Of a stretch of 9,149 nucleotides of DNA, positions 8,358 to 9,149 are shown piece after piece. Every line of letters begins with the position of its first letter. Position 1 is the stretch's first letter. The notes below the pieces were generated by a model. The model ran no database searches. It was not told the DNA's origin and saw nothing but the letters and a program-made list of their open reading frames with translations. Origin of the DNA: Deltaproteobacteria bacterium (GTDB lineage: Bacteria; Desulfobacterota; Desulfuromonadia; Desulfuromonadales; BM103); assembly GCA_006226895.1 (NCBI GenBank), contig SBFN01000097.1, forward strand, positions 1-9,149, given 5' to 3'. A program made the translations under genes and the position numbers.

Positions 8358-8364
8358 CGAACAG

Positions 8365-9149
8365 ATGTTAAACAAGATCTCTATTAAAGATATCGATTTT
8401 CAAGGTAAGCGGGTTTTCTGTCGGGTCGACTTTAACGTGCCACTCGACGACAAAAACCAGGTCACCGATGATACTCGCATCAATGCATCGATGCCGACGA
8501 TCCGTCACATCATCAACAACGGCGGCCGCCTGATTCTTGCGTCACACCTTGGTCGGCCCAAGAACGGTCCCGAAGCCAAGTTCAGCCTCGCCTCCGTCGC
8601 TCCCTGTCTCTCACAGTATCTCGGCACCTCGGTAAGAATGGCCCCGGATTGCGTTGGCCCGGATGTGAAGCGGATGGTCGACCAGATGAATGACGGCGAT
8701 GTGCTTTTACTGGAGAACGTTCGCTTCCATGCTGGCGAAACTAAAAACGACCCCGAGTTTGCCAAAGCATTGGCGGCAAACGCTGACATCTACGTTAACA
8801 ATGCCTTCGGCACAGCTCACCGCGCCCACGCATCGACGGAAGGCGTCACCAAGTACCTGCAGCCTTCGGCCGCCGGCTTCCTGCTCGAGAAAGAGATCAA
8901 GTACCTGGGCCTGGCTCTTGCCTACCCTGACCACCCGTTTGTTGCTGTTATCGGCGGCGCCAAGGTCAGCGACAAGATTGCTGTCATTGAGAACCTGCTG
9001 GACAAAGTCGACACACTGATCATCGGTGGCGGTATGGCTTATACGTTTCTGCAGGCCAAAGATCGTCCTACCGGGAAATCACTCGTTGAGACCGACAAAA
9101 TCAGCCTGGCAAAAGAACTGATTCAGAAAGCCGCAGAGAAGGGTGTCAA
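8365..9149 (+). CDS. pgk: Phosphoglycerate kinase (3' end beyond window)
   Basis: The open frame gives 261 residues before the window edge, about two thirds of the usual 390-400. The enzyme transfers the acyl phosphate of 1,3-bisphosphoglycerate to ADP, making ATP and 3-phosphoglycerate directly after the Gap step. The complete N-domain is present. RVDFNVP (20-26) carries Arg20, Asp22 and Asn24, DDTRI has Arg38, HLGRP is at 61-65, LLLENVRFH (114-122) has Arg120, and AHRAHAS (151-157) has Arg153. These form the basic patch that binds the phosphoglycerate. The hinge and start of the nucleotide domain follow, with [10 protein letters not shown] (195-204) and GGGMAYTFL (221-229). One oddity is VNNAFGT (144-150), where most relatives have VNDAFGT, so Asn146 replaces Asp. 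The start fits the family N-terminus and has a TAAGG ribosome binding site. Confidence 0.96.
   Translation, partial: MLNKISIKDIDFQGKRVFCRVDFNVPLDDKNQVTDDTRINASMPTIRHIINNGGRLILASHLGRPKNGPEAKFSLASVAPCLSQYLGTSVRMAPDCVGPDVKRMVDQMNDGDVLLLENVRFHAGETKNDPEFAKALAANADIYVNNAFGTAHRAHASTEGVTKYLQPSAAGFLLEKEIKYLGLALAYPDHPFVAVIGGAKVSDKIAVIENLLDKVDTLIIGGGMAYTFLQAKDRPTGKSLVETDKISLAKELIQKAAEKGV

Larger units (their letters stand above)
8188..8364 (+). other. 177-bp spacer before pgk
   Basis: No gene is supported. Because a strong terminator lies just upstream, the spacer probably holds a pgk promoter, but no hexamer pair is convincing. The best is TTCGTT (8233-8238) with TTTACT (8256-8261) at 17 bp, which matches the consensus poorly at -35. 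A perfect 8-bp inverted repeat and a weak ACCTG/CAGGT stem (8300-8304 with 8318-8322) are the only structures seen. Confidence 0.45.

Noticed and set aside
8505..9019. Open frames on both strands inside pgk
   Set aside because: They are alternative-frame shadows of pgk, which runs in a different frame and carries all the expected motifs.

Overview
The window looks like a core-genome segment from a Gram-negative bacterium, most probably a Desulfuromonas/Geobacter-type member of the Desulfobacterota (former Deltaproteobacteria). That placement is inferred from protein style: a PurL of about 990 residues with PurS-like sequence at its N-terminus, a long-form PurQ, and a gap gene followed by pgk. 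No 16S or other marker is present, so it is tentative. Coding density is high. I see no mobile element, CRISPR array, tRNA or rRNA.

Left part, minus strand (reading right to left): a membrane sensor histidine kinase (6907-4844), then a YycJ/WalJ-type metallo-beta-lactamase-fold hydrolase (4740-3973), then purL (3757-776) and purQ (773 to beyond the left edge). purL and purQ are translationally coupled, with a TAATGATG junction. Together they encode formylglycinamidine ribonucleotide (FGAR) amidotransferase, step 4 of de novo purine synthesis. PurQ releases ammonia from glutamine and the PurSL-like subunit uses it to amidate FGAR. The 103-bp and 215-bp gaps upstream of the hydrolase and of purL make a single tight operon uncertain.

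Right part, plus strand: gap (7143-8144) and pgk (8365 to beyond the right edge) encode consecutive glycolytic/gluconeogenic enzymes. gap has a good sigma-70-type promoter (TTGACC, 17 bp, TATCAT), a roughly 78-nt leader containing a terminator-like hairpin, a strong ribosome binding site and a strong intrinsic terminator just after its stop codon. The terminator, followed by a 177-bp spacer before pgk, suggests that pgk is largely expressed from its own promoter or by readthrough.

The 235-bp region at 6908-7142 is a divergent intergenic region between the kinase and gap. I did not find a previously undescribed system here. The points most worth checking are the tandem PurS-like N-terminus of PurL, the hairpin in the gap leader, and the orphan sensor kinase with its neighbouring hydrolase.
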